Shown here in pieces: positions 26,378 to 34,852 of a DNA stretch of 64,000 nucleotides. Below the pieces are notes generated by a model. It ran no database searches. It was given only the letters and a program-made list of their open reading frames with translations, and had not been told where the DNA came from. Position numbers and translations under genes: made by a program. How positions within the stretch are numbered: the first letter of the stretch is position 1; every line of letters starts with the position of its first letter. Origin of the DNA: Candidatus Thiodiazotropha sp. (ex Codakia rugifera). GTDB lineage: Bacteria > Pseudomonadota > Gammaproteobacteria > Chromatiales > Chromatiaceae. The stretch is taken from NCBI GenBank assembly GCA_025656675.1, contig JAHXHN010000002.1:124001-188000 (forward strand), read 5' to 3'.

Positions 26378-27583
26378 CTAGTGGTTATGCACGTCGAAGC
26401 CTGATTTGGCCAGCTCCGACTGAATAAAGAAGGCCCCTTGAGTGACAATCCGTGTGCCCGGCTCAAGCCCTTCAATCACCGCAATTCCGGGCAGTCGCCG
26501 GATCAGTTTCACTTCGACGGGTTCGAACTCATCCGTTTCATCCTCGATAAAGACATGCCAATCCCCATCGGGACTGCGTAGCAATGCCGCAGTCGGAACT
26601 GTAAGTGCAGTTTCTCCGGGTGTCCCGGTTTCTATTCTTGTAGTGACAAACTGTCCCGGGTGCAGTCGGTCATCCGGATTGGGAATTTGCAGGCGAATGG
26701 ACAATGTGCGTGTTTTCTCATCCAGGGCATGGTGAACCTGAATGACTTTGCCATCGATCCATTGGTTGTCGACTTCGACTCGGGCAGGTGCATCGATGTT
26801 GAGCTGATAGAGTGATTGCGGATTGATCCTTGCCTCTACCCATAGCGTTGATTCATCAGTCAGTTCAAACAACAGCTCCCCGATATCGACCATTTGACCG
26901 AGTACGAAGTCATCCCGAATGACTGTCCCGGCCTGCGGGGCGAGTAGGGTGAACTGACCATCCGCACGACTGATATCGCCTTCATCGATCAGACGTTTGG
27001 TCTGGCTGGATGTCATGCCATAAGCAAGGAGTTTGGCTTGGGACTGTTGAAAGGTAACTTGAGCCTGCAGAAAACGTCGTTCCGAGACAACTTTTTTACC
27101 CAGCTTCTTTACCCTTTGCCACTCTTTGGCTGCCACTAATAGTGCAGCTTGCGCCTCTGACATAGAGACACTGGACAGGGTCACCAGAGGCTGCCCCTCC
27201 ATTACTTGATTACCTAAGCGTACATGACGTTGTATTACCTGAGCCTCGATACGAGGGATGACTCGGCTGGAGGCGTAGGTATTAAGACGTATCTCTCCAG
27301 GGGCTTCAATCTCATTGGGAATTGGGCGTGGTTGCAGTGTTTCAACCAAAACACCAGCACTTAGACGCTGCTCCCGATTGAGGTGAACCCGGTCTTCCTC
27401 TTCATGCAAATGTTCGTTTTGCCCGGTTTGTTCCTCGCCATGATCATGCTCATCGTCTGCTTCAATTTGATGGGTCTCTTCTGCATGTTCGTGTGGGTGA
27501 TCGTCAGCGGCAATCAATGGGTTGGTATTTAGAATGAATGTAATAAAGAGACAAAAGATTGGATTTTTTATATTCATCGTCAT
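26378..27583 (-). CDS. czcB: Metal efflux periplasmic adaptor, CzcB family
   Basis: A 401-residue membrane-fusion protein; the ATG at 27583 overlaps the czcC stop codon (TAATG). The signal peptide is followed by a His/Glu-rich region (residues about 30-70: DDHPHEHAEETHQ, DDEHDHGEEQ, NEHLHEEEDRVHL) that should bind metal in the periplasm. Then come the barrel and lipoyl parts (VIPRIEAQVIQRHVRLGNQVMEG, APQAGTVIRDDFVLGQMVDIGELLF), a coiled coil, and the C-terminal domain ending VTQGAFFIQSELAKSGFDVHNH. It couples the CzcA pump to the CzcC channel and may pass metal to it. Confidence 0.92.
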   Translation of the reverse strand: MTMNIKNPIFCLFITFILNTNPLIAADDHPHEHAEETHQIEADDEHDHGEEQTGQNEHLHEEEDRVHLNREQRLSAGVLVETLQPRPIPNEIEAPGEIRLNTYASSRVIPRIEAQVIQRHVRLGNQVMEGQPLVTLSSVSMSEAQAALLVAAKEWQRVKKLGKKVVSERRFLQAQVTFQQSQAKLLAYGMTSSQTKRLIDEGDISRADGQFTLLAPQAGTVIRDDFVLGQMVDIGELLFELTDESTLWVEARINPQSLYQLNIDAPARVEVDNQWIDGKVIQVHHALDEKTRTLSIRLQIPNPDDRLHPGQFVTTRIETGTPGETALTVPTAALLRSPDGDWHVFIEDETDEFEPVEVKLIRRLPGIAVIEGLEPGTRIVTQGAFFIQSELAKSGFDVHNH

Positions 27584-28848
27584 TACCGCTCCTCTGCTGT
27601 GATTATCAGCCAACTGTTCAATGTGCCCGAGGCTGTCAGCCAGGCGGTCCAGGCATTCCACAATTCACCTTTCAGTTTGAGACCGGCAATCCGGGTATCA
27701 ATCGCTTGCTTGATCTGTAGCAGGTAGTCACTGGTGCTCATCTCGCCGGCTTGCCATTGAGTCTCCAGGAGTACGCTATGCTGCTCTAGACTGGTGCGAC
27801 CGAGGGATGTCCATTGAGACCAGGCACCTGAAATCAGTCCATAACGCTCTCTGGCACGCTTGATTGCAGCCATTACGGTTCGCAACGTTTGTTGGGTATT
27901 TTGTTCAGCCTGTATGGCCAATGCTTGCGCTGCATCCACACTACTTCGAAAGTCATTTCTGATCTGCAAGGGTATGGATAGTGAGAGAGCGAGTAGGGCC
28001 TCATCACCTTCGCGTCCCGCACTGAAACCAATATTTGGATCGGGTTTTCGCTGCTGGTCAATTGCATGGATATTCATTCGCGCTAGTTGTGCTGACTGCT
28101 GTGACAGCTTTACTTGAGGATGACGTTGTGCAAGCGATGAATCGTCCAGCGCATTGGGAAGCTGATTCGGGTAGTGATCAAAGAACTTGATACGGCTCTC
28201 AAGTGTATGGCCGCTGAGGCTTAGAAAATCGTTTCTGGCGCGAATTGATGCCAAGCGGATTTCGGTATCTTCGATCATTGCTTCAGCCAGAGACAGGCGT
28301 GCTAATTCCAGCTCGGATTGTGCGATATCCCCAGCAACAAATCGTTGTTCAGCAAGTTGCACAAATCGACTTAGCAGTTCACTGCGTCTGGCACTTTGCA
28401 CGCTAATTTCTTTATTGATGGATATTTCGGTTACCGCACTCAATATTTCTGAAGCCTTTGTCTGTTTCAAGGCATCAAGACTCAACGTCTTAACCGCTAG
28501 CTCTGCCTGTGCAGACCGAGTCAGCGCCCCTTGTTTATCGTGCCAATCGATGGTTTGTGAGAGTCCGAGAGTCAACGTATTGATATCGGTTCGTTCAGCC
28601 TCGATTTCAAACTCGGGATTGTTCAGCGGTAGATCTGCACCGGTAAGATTGGCCCGAGCAGCTTCCAGGGCTGCCTGAGCAGCTTGTATCTCAGGGTTAA
28701 GTACGGTTATTTGAATAACGAGTGTTGCAAGTTGGCGGAGTGGTTCATCAATGGATAGACGATGCACTGCACCCGTTGCCTGTGACCCAATTGTCATGAT
28801 GAATAGGCAAGTTAGTATGCCTACATGTTTACAATTCAAAAGCAGCAT
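27583..28848 (-). CDS. czcC: TolC-like outer-membrane channel, CzcC family
   Basis: A 421-residue outer-membrane efflux protein starting at the ATG at 28848 (a CAGG sequence just upstream; the longer frame to 28926 has no such site and a less likely start). After a signal peptide, the two repeated coiled-coil halves typical of TolC/CzcC are visible: NPEIQAAQAALEAARANLTGAD with PLNNPEFEIEAE, and HPQVKLSQQSAQLARMNIHAI. It forms the exit duct for metals pumped by CzcBA. First of the three tightly spaced pump genes. Confidence 0.88.
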   Translation of the reverse strand: MLLLNCKHVGILTCLFIMTIGSQATGAVHRLSIDEPLRQLATLVIQITVLNPEIQAAQAALEAARANLTGADLPLNNPEFEIEAERTDINTLTLGLSQTIDWHDKQGALTRSAQAELAVKTLSLDALKQTKASEILSAVTEISINKEISVQSARRSELLSRFVQLAEQRFVAGDIAQSELELARLSLAEAMIEDTEIRLASIRARNDFLSLSGHTLESRIKFFDHYPNQLPNALDDSSLAQRHPQVKLSQQSAQLARMNIHAIDQQRKPDPNIGFSAGREGDEALLALSLSIPLQIRNDFRSSVDAAQALAIQAEQNTQQTLRTVMAAIKRARERYGLISGAWSQWTSLGRTSLEQHSVLLETQWQAGEMSTSDYLLQIKQAIDTRIAGLKLKGELWNAWTAWLTASGTLNSWLIITAEER

Positions 28849-28993
28849 TACCTGATTTCCGAAAATGAGTGAGTAACGATTGCCTGCTATGTGTCGTTGT
28901 CTGCCAGGAGACAAGACAAGTATCACTGATTGTGCGGAGTCAACGGATTATCAGCTAACCAGAGATCCCACTAGCATGGCTCGAAAGTCGGAA

Positions 28994-29344
28994 TCAGATG
29001 TGGATGGGAGGGCGTAGAAGTGGATTAGGTGAGAATGAGCTAGAAGAGATGGCGTATACAGTCTGTGCCGGATCACTATCGATGGGCAGCAATAGGTTCT
29101 CGCTGCTTTTCAATCCGATTAGATGCAATACACCGTGGCAACAGTGGTCGCAACCTGCATTATCATCCACATCGTTTGGTTGGTATGGATGATGATCACT
29201 GATTGCATGTGACTGGTCAGGCGAAAGCTCAATATGCAGATCTGCAGCCATTGCCATTCCATACCCGAGGATGGAAATAATAAGCCATGTGGTGAGTAAG
29301 CGGCGCAGCATTGAGAATATTGTTAATCGCATTTTGTCTTTCAT
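28994..29344 (-). CDS. Small periplasmic CzcI-like protein
   Basis: A 116-residue protein with an N-terminal signal/anchor (LLTTWLIISILGYGMAMA), a His/Asp-rich stretch (HAISDHHPYQPNDVDD) and a CDHCCHG motif well suited to bind metal. The C-terminus ends in LLRPPIHI, recalling the Arg-Pro-Pro tails of CzcI/CopL-type proteins encoded in front of czcCBA in Cupriavidus, where they modulate the response. It is upstream of czcC on the same strand with a gap of about 145 bp. The assignment is by position and composition, not strong identity. Confidence 0.65.
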   Translation of the reverse strand: MKDKMRLTIFSMLRRLLTTWLIISILGYGMAMAADLHIELSPDQSHAISDHHPYQPNDVDDNAGCDHCCHGVLHLIGLKSSENLLLPIDSDPAQTVYAISSSSFSPNPLLRPPIHI

Positions 29345-29523
29345 CTAAGATGACATCAAGTGGTGATTTAATCAAGGCTTGCTCGCACTATTTGGGAATG
29401 GTTGAATCTCTACGCAAAAAACCATAATGAATGGATGTATTTAAATATTGATTTGGTTCCGTTTTTTTCTTCTAGTGTCTGTAATGCAGTCGATCTGCAT
29501 TTTCCAAACCAAAGGAGAAATAG

Positions 29524-30012
29524 ATGAATAAAAAACAAGAAACATCAAACAGGGGAATATCAAGACGTGATCTATTGATAGGAGCAGGGGCAGCGGCAGC
29601 GGTAATGAGCGGTGGGGTCGCACAATCTGCGGAGACTATGCATGGTGATCATGCTGGACATCGTCATGAAGATCATACCCCAAAGCATGAAGGGCTTCTT
29701 GAAAGCGTGAATAACTGCCTCGATAAAGGACAGCGCTGTATCTCTCACTGCTTCGTTGCCTTTAAGGAAGGGGATACCACTTTGGCGGATTGTGCGGCAA
29801 AGGCAAATGAGATGTTGGCAATTTGTAATGGTTTTTCATATCTCGTGACAGCCAATTCGAGTTATTTACAAGGGTATGCCAAGGTCTGTAAAGCGGTCTG
29901 TTCCGATTGTGAAAGCGAGTGTCGAAAGCATGAAGAGAAGCACATGGAATGCAAGGCATGTGCTGAAGCGTGTGAAGATGTTGTGAAAGCCATTTCGGCG
30001 ATAATGGTCTAG
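29524..30012 (+). CDS. Tat-exported copper-storage (Csp1-like) four-helix protein
   Basis: A 162-residue protein with a twin-arginine signal (SRRDLLIGAGAAAAVMSGG), so it is exported folded. A short His-rich linker (HGDHAGHRHEDH) precedes a helical domain with 12 cysteines in C-xxx-C and similar spacings (CLDKGQRCISHC, KVCKAVCSDCESEC, MECKACAEAC). This is the pattern of Csp1 copper-storage proteins, in which Cys thiols line a four-helix bundle and hold many Cu(I) ions. It is transcribed divergently from the czc-type operon, which supports a shared metal-response role, possibly copper. Confidence 0.88.
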   Translation: MNKKQETSNRGISRRDLLIGAGAAAAVMSGGVAQSAETMHGDHAGHRHEDHTPKHEGLLESVNNCLDKGQRCISHCFVAFKEGDTTLADCAAKANEMLAICNGFSYLVTANSSYLQGYAKVCKAVCSDCESECRKHEEKHMECKACAEACEDVVKAISAIMV

Positions 30013-30064
30013 TCAGTAGCCATTGGGGAATAAAGAGGATTCACCAGGCTGTTGCCATTTTCCA

Positions 30065-30100
30065 CCATTCCAACAGCACATTCCTGTGCTGTTGGAATGG
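30065..30100. terminator. Long perfect hairpin between convergent genes
   Basis: A 16-bp perfect stem (CCATTCCAACAGCACA / TGTGCTGTTGGAATGG) around a 4-base loop. It lies between the Csp1-like gene and the convergent aldolase-like gene. There is no clear T tract, so it is either a bidirectional terminator or an mRNA-end hairpin. Confidence 0.65.
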
Positions 30101-30127
30101 ATCTAGTCTCATGGATAATGCGATCAA

Positions 30128-31099
30128 TCAGGATATGATGCCTTCGTCGAGTCTACTTGACTCAATTAGGAAATCGTAACACTGATCGCAGTGCTCCTTG
30201 TCCGAACGAAGCTTCATGGCAGCCCGAGGGTGTTGGTTAAGATGACCGCTGATACCGTAGATGTCATTGAATCCCCACTCGATCTCTTGGCGTAGTGGAA
30301 CAAATACATCCTGTATGGCCTTGTAGATCGGTTCTACATCGAACTTGGGGTTTTTGAGAAAATTGAGTAACAGTTCCAGGTTGCAGTTGCCTGCACCGCG
30401 GCCAATGCCATTGATGGTGGCATCCAGTAGGTTGACTCCATCGATGATTGCCTGTTGGGTATTGGCAAATGCGAGTTGCTGATTATTGTGCGCATGGAAA
30501 CCGAGTTCCTTGCTGGGGGCATATTTTTTGTAAAGACTCAGGTAATCGGTGACTTGTTCGGAGTAGAAGGCACCATAGCTATCGACCAGGTAGAGGTAGT
30601 CAAGCTCGGCTGTCTCTTCCACTTGGTTGAGTGCTTCGATTAGCTCGGTGCGAATGGCTGCAGAGCAGGCCATGATATTGATGGTTGTTTCATAACCCAT
30701 ATCTTTTGAGCGTTTGACCAAGTCCAGTCCTTTGTCAATATCGGGCACATAACAGGCTACACGGGCCATATCGAAGGGACTCTGCTCACGAGGTTTCAGA
30801 CTGTCGACATCCACCCGTCCGATATCAAACATCACCGCTACCAGAGGGGGATTTTCGCACTCGTGTGAGTCGATAACCATTTTCAGGTCGTCATCGTCGC
30901 AAAAATTCCATTTACCGAATTTGTCTCGGGGGTACTCCTCACTGACCGCGAGTTTTTTTCCGAGTTCTATAATATCCACGCCTGAGTCGCAGGCTGCACG
31001 ATAGACGGCCTTAACGAAATCGTCGGTGAAGTGGTAGTTGTTGATCAGACCGCCGTCTCGAATGGTACAGTCCAGGACTTTGAGCTCTTTGCGAAACAC
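30128..31099 (-). CDS. DRE-TIM metallolyase (HMGL/aldolase-like) family protein
   Basis: A 323-residue cytoplasmic TIM-barrel protein. The metal-binding DRE-like motif is LDCTIRDGGLINNYHF near the N-terminus, and the second metal site is GFHAHNNQQLAFANT (His-x-His). The family includes HMG-CoA lyase, isopropylmalate synthase and 4-hydroxy-2-oxovalerate aldolase. The residues after the DRE motif and the short length resemble the aldolase branch, but no substrate can be assigned. No pathway genes lie next to it. It appears monocistronic, converging on the Csp1 gene. Confidence 0.82.
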   Translation of the reverse strand: MFRKELKVLDCTIRDGGLINNYHFTDDFVKAVYRAACDSGVDIIELGKKLAVSEEYPRDKFGKWNFCDDDDLKMVIDSHECENPPLVAVMFDIGRVDVDSLKPREQSPFDMARVACYVPDIDKGLDLVKRSKDMGYETTINIMACSAAIRTELIEALNQVEETAELDYLYLVDSYGAFYSEQVTDYLSLYKKYAPSKELGFHAHNNQQLAFANTQQAIIDGVNLLDATINGIGRGAGNCNLELLLNFLKNPKFDVEPIYKAIQDVFVPLRQEIEWGFNDIYGISGHLNQHPRAAMKLRSDKEHCDQCYDFLIESSRLDEGIIS

Positions 31100-31272
31100 G
31101 TTGGGTTTCCTCGTGACTTGTTAGGAGTGGATGATCAGAATTCTAAAGAATATTGGCAATTTAGGTCAGTATCAGATTGAAATTCTGCTAGCACAATACA
31201 TTTTAGCTGATTGGTTGTATGCGGACTACCTGTTTGTGTTGCACTACCCGATCTGTGGATTAGTAATGACTA

Positions 31273-32292
31273 CTATTGGCCGTAAACCGAATGCATCTGA
31301 CTGGCGATACGGCTTTTATCCTTAATTTCATCTAATGGATATTTCACAATCACACCGAATCGCAGTAACTCACCGATTTTTATTACAGCATAGGGGACAT
31401 CACTGCCCGTTTCCGGGTCGACCTTGACGTTGTGGTGATCCAGGCAGTCGTTTTTATTGTCGAGGCCGCAATAACTTGTCGGTTCATTGAGGACATTGAT
31501 CAGTAGTTCCAGATAGTCATTGATATTCTCCAATCCCCGGGAGGAGAGGGCCAGTTTCTGTTCAATCTCGGCGAGTTGCTTGATCAGTTGTGCCTGTTTG
31601 TTTTGAGTTTGATGTGATGCTTCGGTACCAAAGTCTAGTGCGCCATGCTCCGCCTGCAAAGACTTGAGCGCCATCTGCAGGTGGATACGTTCCCGATCCA
31701 GATCGGCCTTTTCTTCAGTATGACGGGTCACTTTCAGCACGCCCTCTGCAACCAGATGTTGAAAGGCCCGCTCACGTAAATCAAGGCGAACGCCAGCTTC
31801 AGAATCAGCCGGTTTGACCAGTTGGTGAGCTGTGAAGTTGACCACTTGCTGCATGACTTCACCATGTACCATCTCACCCTTCAGAGCGTGGCCCAGGACT
31901 GTCTTTTCCTGACGAATCATCACCATCAAGGCGTAGCCATGGCTGAGGGTAAAGCTAGCTGGTTTTTTGGCAAAATCACGGAATGACTTTGAGTGGCTGA
32001 AAAGATGTTCCAGCTGATCCGAAGAACCGAAATAGGCATAGACACGAGGATCACTTGAGTAGGTTTTTGAGTTTATCTCAATGGGTCCCGGAATCTGTAC
32101 AATCAGGCTGTCAAGGTGGGTAAGAGCATTTTCGACAGCGGGCATTAATTTTTTTCTGTAGCCTGAAACCAGGTTTAGGCGTGAATCAAAATGCTTGACT
32201 GCCAGATCGATATGTTTGTCCAGCTCATCTCGGGAATATTTGGAGTTGTCGCTCTCGTTTGAAGTAAATAGCTTTCTTAGTAGTGAGAACAT
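31273..32292 (-). CDS. Hypothetical protein with central coiled coil
   Basis: A 339-residue soluble protein. Residues about 20-180 are mixed alpha/beta (HLDSLIVQIPGPIEINSKTYS, DPRVYAYFGSSDQLEHLFSH), residues about 190-265 form a strong coiled coil (EEKADLDRERIHLQMALKSL, KQAQLIKQLAEIEQKLALS), and the tail has YCGLDNKNDCLDHHN followed by a short beta region. I do not recognise a family. The start ATG at 32292 is the first codon of a frame that is coding throughout. It is divergent from the HBM-type receptor gene next door, with 220 bp between. Confidence 0.75.
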   Translation of the reverse strand: MFSLLRKLFTSNESDNSKYSRDELDKHIDLAVKHFDSRLNLVSGYRKKLMPAVENALTHLDSLIVQIPGPIEINSKTYSSDPRVYAYFGSSDQLEHLFSHSKSFRDFAKKPASFTLSHGYALMVMIRQEKTVLGHALKGEMVHGEVMQQVVNFTAHQLVKPADSEAGVRLDLRERAFQHLVAEGVLKVTRHTEEKADLDRERIHLQMALKSLQAEHGALDFGTEASHQTQNKQAQLIKQLAEIEQKLALSSRGLENINDYLELLINVLNEPTSYCGLDNKNDCLDHHNVKVDPETGSDVPYAVIKIGELLRFGVIVKYPLDEIKDKSRIASQMHSVYGQ

Positions 32293-32514
32293 CGAAACTG
32301 AATCCTCCCGGAATTGTAGTTATTCTCTCTGTAATATAGTTGTCAAGGAAACAAATGCTCAATTAATTTTGGCTGGGCATCCGGTCGATCATTCGCTATC
32401 AACCGCATGTATCCGCTTAAACTGCTGTAACAGTACTGTCATATACGCTTGATATGTTGTAGTTAGGGTCCCATAGCGGGCACAAACTTCTTACATAGAT
32501 TCAAGGGGCGAGGT

Positions 32515-34230
32515 ATGGGTAAGCTTGCCAGTAAATTACGTATAGGAGAGAAGATAGGGTTTGGCTTTGGGCTTGTCGGCCTGCTCTTTCTGGGTGTGAT
32601 TTGGCAGTATCACACGACCCTGCAGCAATCGCTTGCAGATTACCAACACCTTCAGGATCACTTCGGCGCGAAAAAAAGTCATGCGCAAGAGATAGAGAAC
32701 AGCATGCTGGAGGCACGGCGTGTGGAAAGGGATTTCATTATTCACCGGGATGAATCGCTCGTGGTGGAAGTGGATCGACATGTGAAGGATGTTATTCAGC
32801 GTGCCGAGGAACTTGGCAATATCGATCAATCGGCAGCGCAGACTGCAACAAGTATCACAAAACTTACCAATATCTATCACCAGCAATTTTTGATGATTGT
32901 GGATGCATGGCGGATAAAAGGTTTTGATCATGATTCCGGTTTGCAGGGGGCATTTAGAGATACAGTCCATGAATTGGAGGCGATGGCTGGTCAGTTCAAG
33001 GTGGGTCGTCTCTATTTGCAGCTGTTGCAGATACGCAGAAGTGAAAAAGACCTTGGCCTGAGATATGAAACTCAATACAGAGACAAGGTTTTCCAACTGA
33101 TTGATAGCTTTAAGATGAAACTGGCTGGCTCCGAGCTAGCGCAAGAGGTTCAAACTGAAATACTTCAAGAAATTGAAACTTATCGTGAGACCTTTGAGGT
33201 CTATGCACATGATGTACTTGCCAATCAGGATGTGAGTGGCGGAAAAGGACCTTTTCGACAAGCAGCTCACCGGCTTGAGGTACTGCTTAACAAACACTAC
33301 ATCCCCGATCTGGAGCATAATATCCTACAGCTGAGACGACGGGAAAAGGACTACTTATTAAGAGATGATAAGCGATATGTGAAGATGGCGATACAGGAGC
33401 TTGATCATATCAGAGCCCAGGTTGAGGGGTCGATGATTTCTGTACAAGACAAAGCCATGCTTACCCGTTTGATGGAGAATTACCAAAGGGATTTCAAGGC
33501 ACTTGTGGAACAAAATGATCGTATCGAAAAAATCACGGATGAAATGCAAAAAGCAGTATCTGGAATTGCTATGCTGGTCGAGGATAATGTCGTCAGTGCC
33601 AACCAGATGATGAACCAGATGGCATCGAATATAAATACCTCCTCAAGTGCACGGGAAAATCTTATGCTTTGGATCGTTGCTGGCGCTGTTTTGTTGGGTA
33701 TTTTCTTTGCTGTAACCATTACATTGCGTATTGTTCACCCGTTACGAAAAATGGCGGGTCTACTCGATCAGTTGGCTTATGAAGAGCCGGTGGAGAGGAT
33801 GCCTTTTGTACATGGCAGTCGAGATGAGGTCAATGCAATGGCTGAATCTGTCAATACCATGGCTGATCATAAGGCACGATTTATCGCCTGGTGGAAGATG
33901 TCGATGGAAGAGGCCGATGCTTGTGAAAGACTTGAAGAGGTGATGATGGATGCCTCGACAGAAAATAAGACCTCGAGTGTGGAATTTCAGGTTGCTGAGA
34001 AGGAACTGCTTAGTGCAATTATCAGCAGACGTGGATTGCTCTCAGAGCAGTATCGGGAAATCACCCGATTAAACAGCGGAATTTCTGAGAAGGCGGAAAG
34101 GCTGCTTGAGGAAAACCCCAGGGGTGAATCAGAGGTCGCCATCAATACGATTCGCCATTTGGCCAAATCGATACGCAATATCCTCGAAATGACCGCTATA
34201 CCGGGTAGCACCAAGCCCATTGTGAGCTAG
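32515..34230 (+). CDS. HBM-sensor/HAMP transmembrane receptor lacking a signalling domain
   Basis: A 571-residue membrane protein: a first helix at about 15-30 (FGFGLVGLLFLGVIW), a long all-helical periplasmic region (31-380), a second helix at about 383-405 (WIVAGAVLLGIFFAVTITL), then a HAMP segment starting RIVHPLRKMAGLLDQL. The periplasmic region holds two copies of the RR-x-EKD-x-x-LR motif (RRSEKDLGLR near 172, RRREKDYLLR near 274), as in helical bimodular (HBM) sensor domains of chemoreceptors. The remaining C-terminal part of about 110 residues is helical but has no methyl-accepting tip, kinase or GGDEF domain. Ribosome-binding site GCGAGGT. It may signal through a partner. Confidence 0.82.
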   Translation: MGKLASKLRIGEKIGFGFGLVGLLFLGVIWQYHTTLQQSLADYQHLQDHFGAKKSHAQEIENSMLEARRVERDFIIHRDESLVVEVDRHVKDVIQRAEELGNIDQSAAQTATSITKLTNIYHQQFLMIVDAWRIKGFDHDSGLQGAFRDTVHELEAMAGQFKVGRLYLQLLQIRRSEKDLGLRYETQYRDKVFQLIDSFKMKLAGSELAQEVQTEILQEIETYRETFEVYAHDVLANQDVSGGKGPFRQAAHRLEVLLNKHYIPDLEHNILQLRRREKDYLLRDDKRYVKMAIQELDHIRAQVEGSMISVQDKAMLTRLMENYQRDFKALVEQNDRIEKITDEMQKAVSGIAMLVEDNVVSANQMMNQMASNINTSSSARENLMLWIVAGAVLLGIFFAVTITLRIVHPLRKMAGLLDQLAYEEPVERMPFVHGSRDEVNAMAESVNTMADHKARFIAWWKMSMEEADACERLEEVMMDASTENKTSSVEFQVAEKELLSAIISRRGLLSEQYREITRLNSGISEKAERLLEENPRGESEVAINTIRHLAKSIRNILEMTAIPGSTKPIVS

Positions 34231-34302
34231 TGTGGTGTCTATTGAGAAAGGCCTGCAGTTAGGTGGCTGGGGGGCAGGCTGACACCCAGCGCTTCAGGAT
34301 GG

Positions 34303-34836
34303 TCATACGCTTGGGATCGGTACAACCAGTACGGGTACTTTGCAGTGACGAATTACCCGACGGGCCGTATCTCCCATCAGCCCACCCCGCATAATACCAC
34401 GGCCACGTTTGCCGATGACCACAAGATCGTAGCCACCTGTTTCGGCATGCTCTATGATCCTGTCACCGGGTTCTCCCATATCTACAACTACATCATACGA
34501 GACGTAGGGTGATGCGTTGTTGTTGTCCATGGTGTCTTCGCAAAACTGCTGAATACTGTCTTTTATCGATGCGTCTCCCCGCTTTCGTTGGATCAGAATA
34601 TCCCTAGCCTCCTCGACATTGCGGTTCCTGATCTCGTTCCACAGATCTTCACTAAAATAGCCTTCGAGAAACTTCTCGAACTCGCGGGATTCGACCACAT
34701 GAAAAACAGTCAGTTCTGCACTGTAGGTACTCGCCAGACTGGCGGCATGTGGAAACGCCAGGCGGCCCTCTTCAGATAGGTCGGTTGTGTAGAGGATCTT
34801 TTTGTAACCGATCCGGGGTAATTTTGAATGGGGCAT
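34303..34836 (-). CDS. Universal stress protein (UspA family)
   Basis: A 177-residue protein with the Usp fold: KKILYTTDLSEEGRLAFPHAA at the N-terminus and the nucleotide-binding G-xx-G-x9-G loop GKRGRGIMRGGLMGDTAR near the C-terminus, which suggests it binds ATP. The middle insertion (FEGYFSEDLWNEIRNRN-like segment and KRGDASIKDSIQ) makes it longer than a minimal Usp of about 140. It is the last gene of the TAXI-TRAP operon, 16 bp after the permease; UspA-type genes are often linked to TRAP transporters. Confidence 0.9.
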   Translation of the reverse strand: MPHSKLPRIGYKKILYTTDLSEEGRLAFPHAASLASTYSAELTVFHVVESREFEKFLEGYFSEDLWNEIRNRNVEEARDILIQRKRGDASIKDSIQQFCEDTMDNNNASPYVSYDVVVDMGEPGDRIIEHAETGGYDLVVIGKRGRGIMRGGLMGDTARRVIRHCKVPVLVVPIPSV

Positions 34837-34852
34837 AACTGATCTCGCTTGA

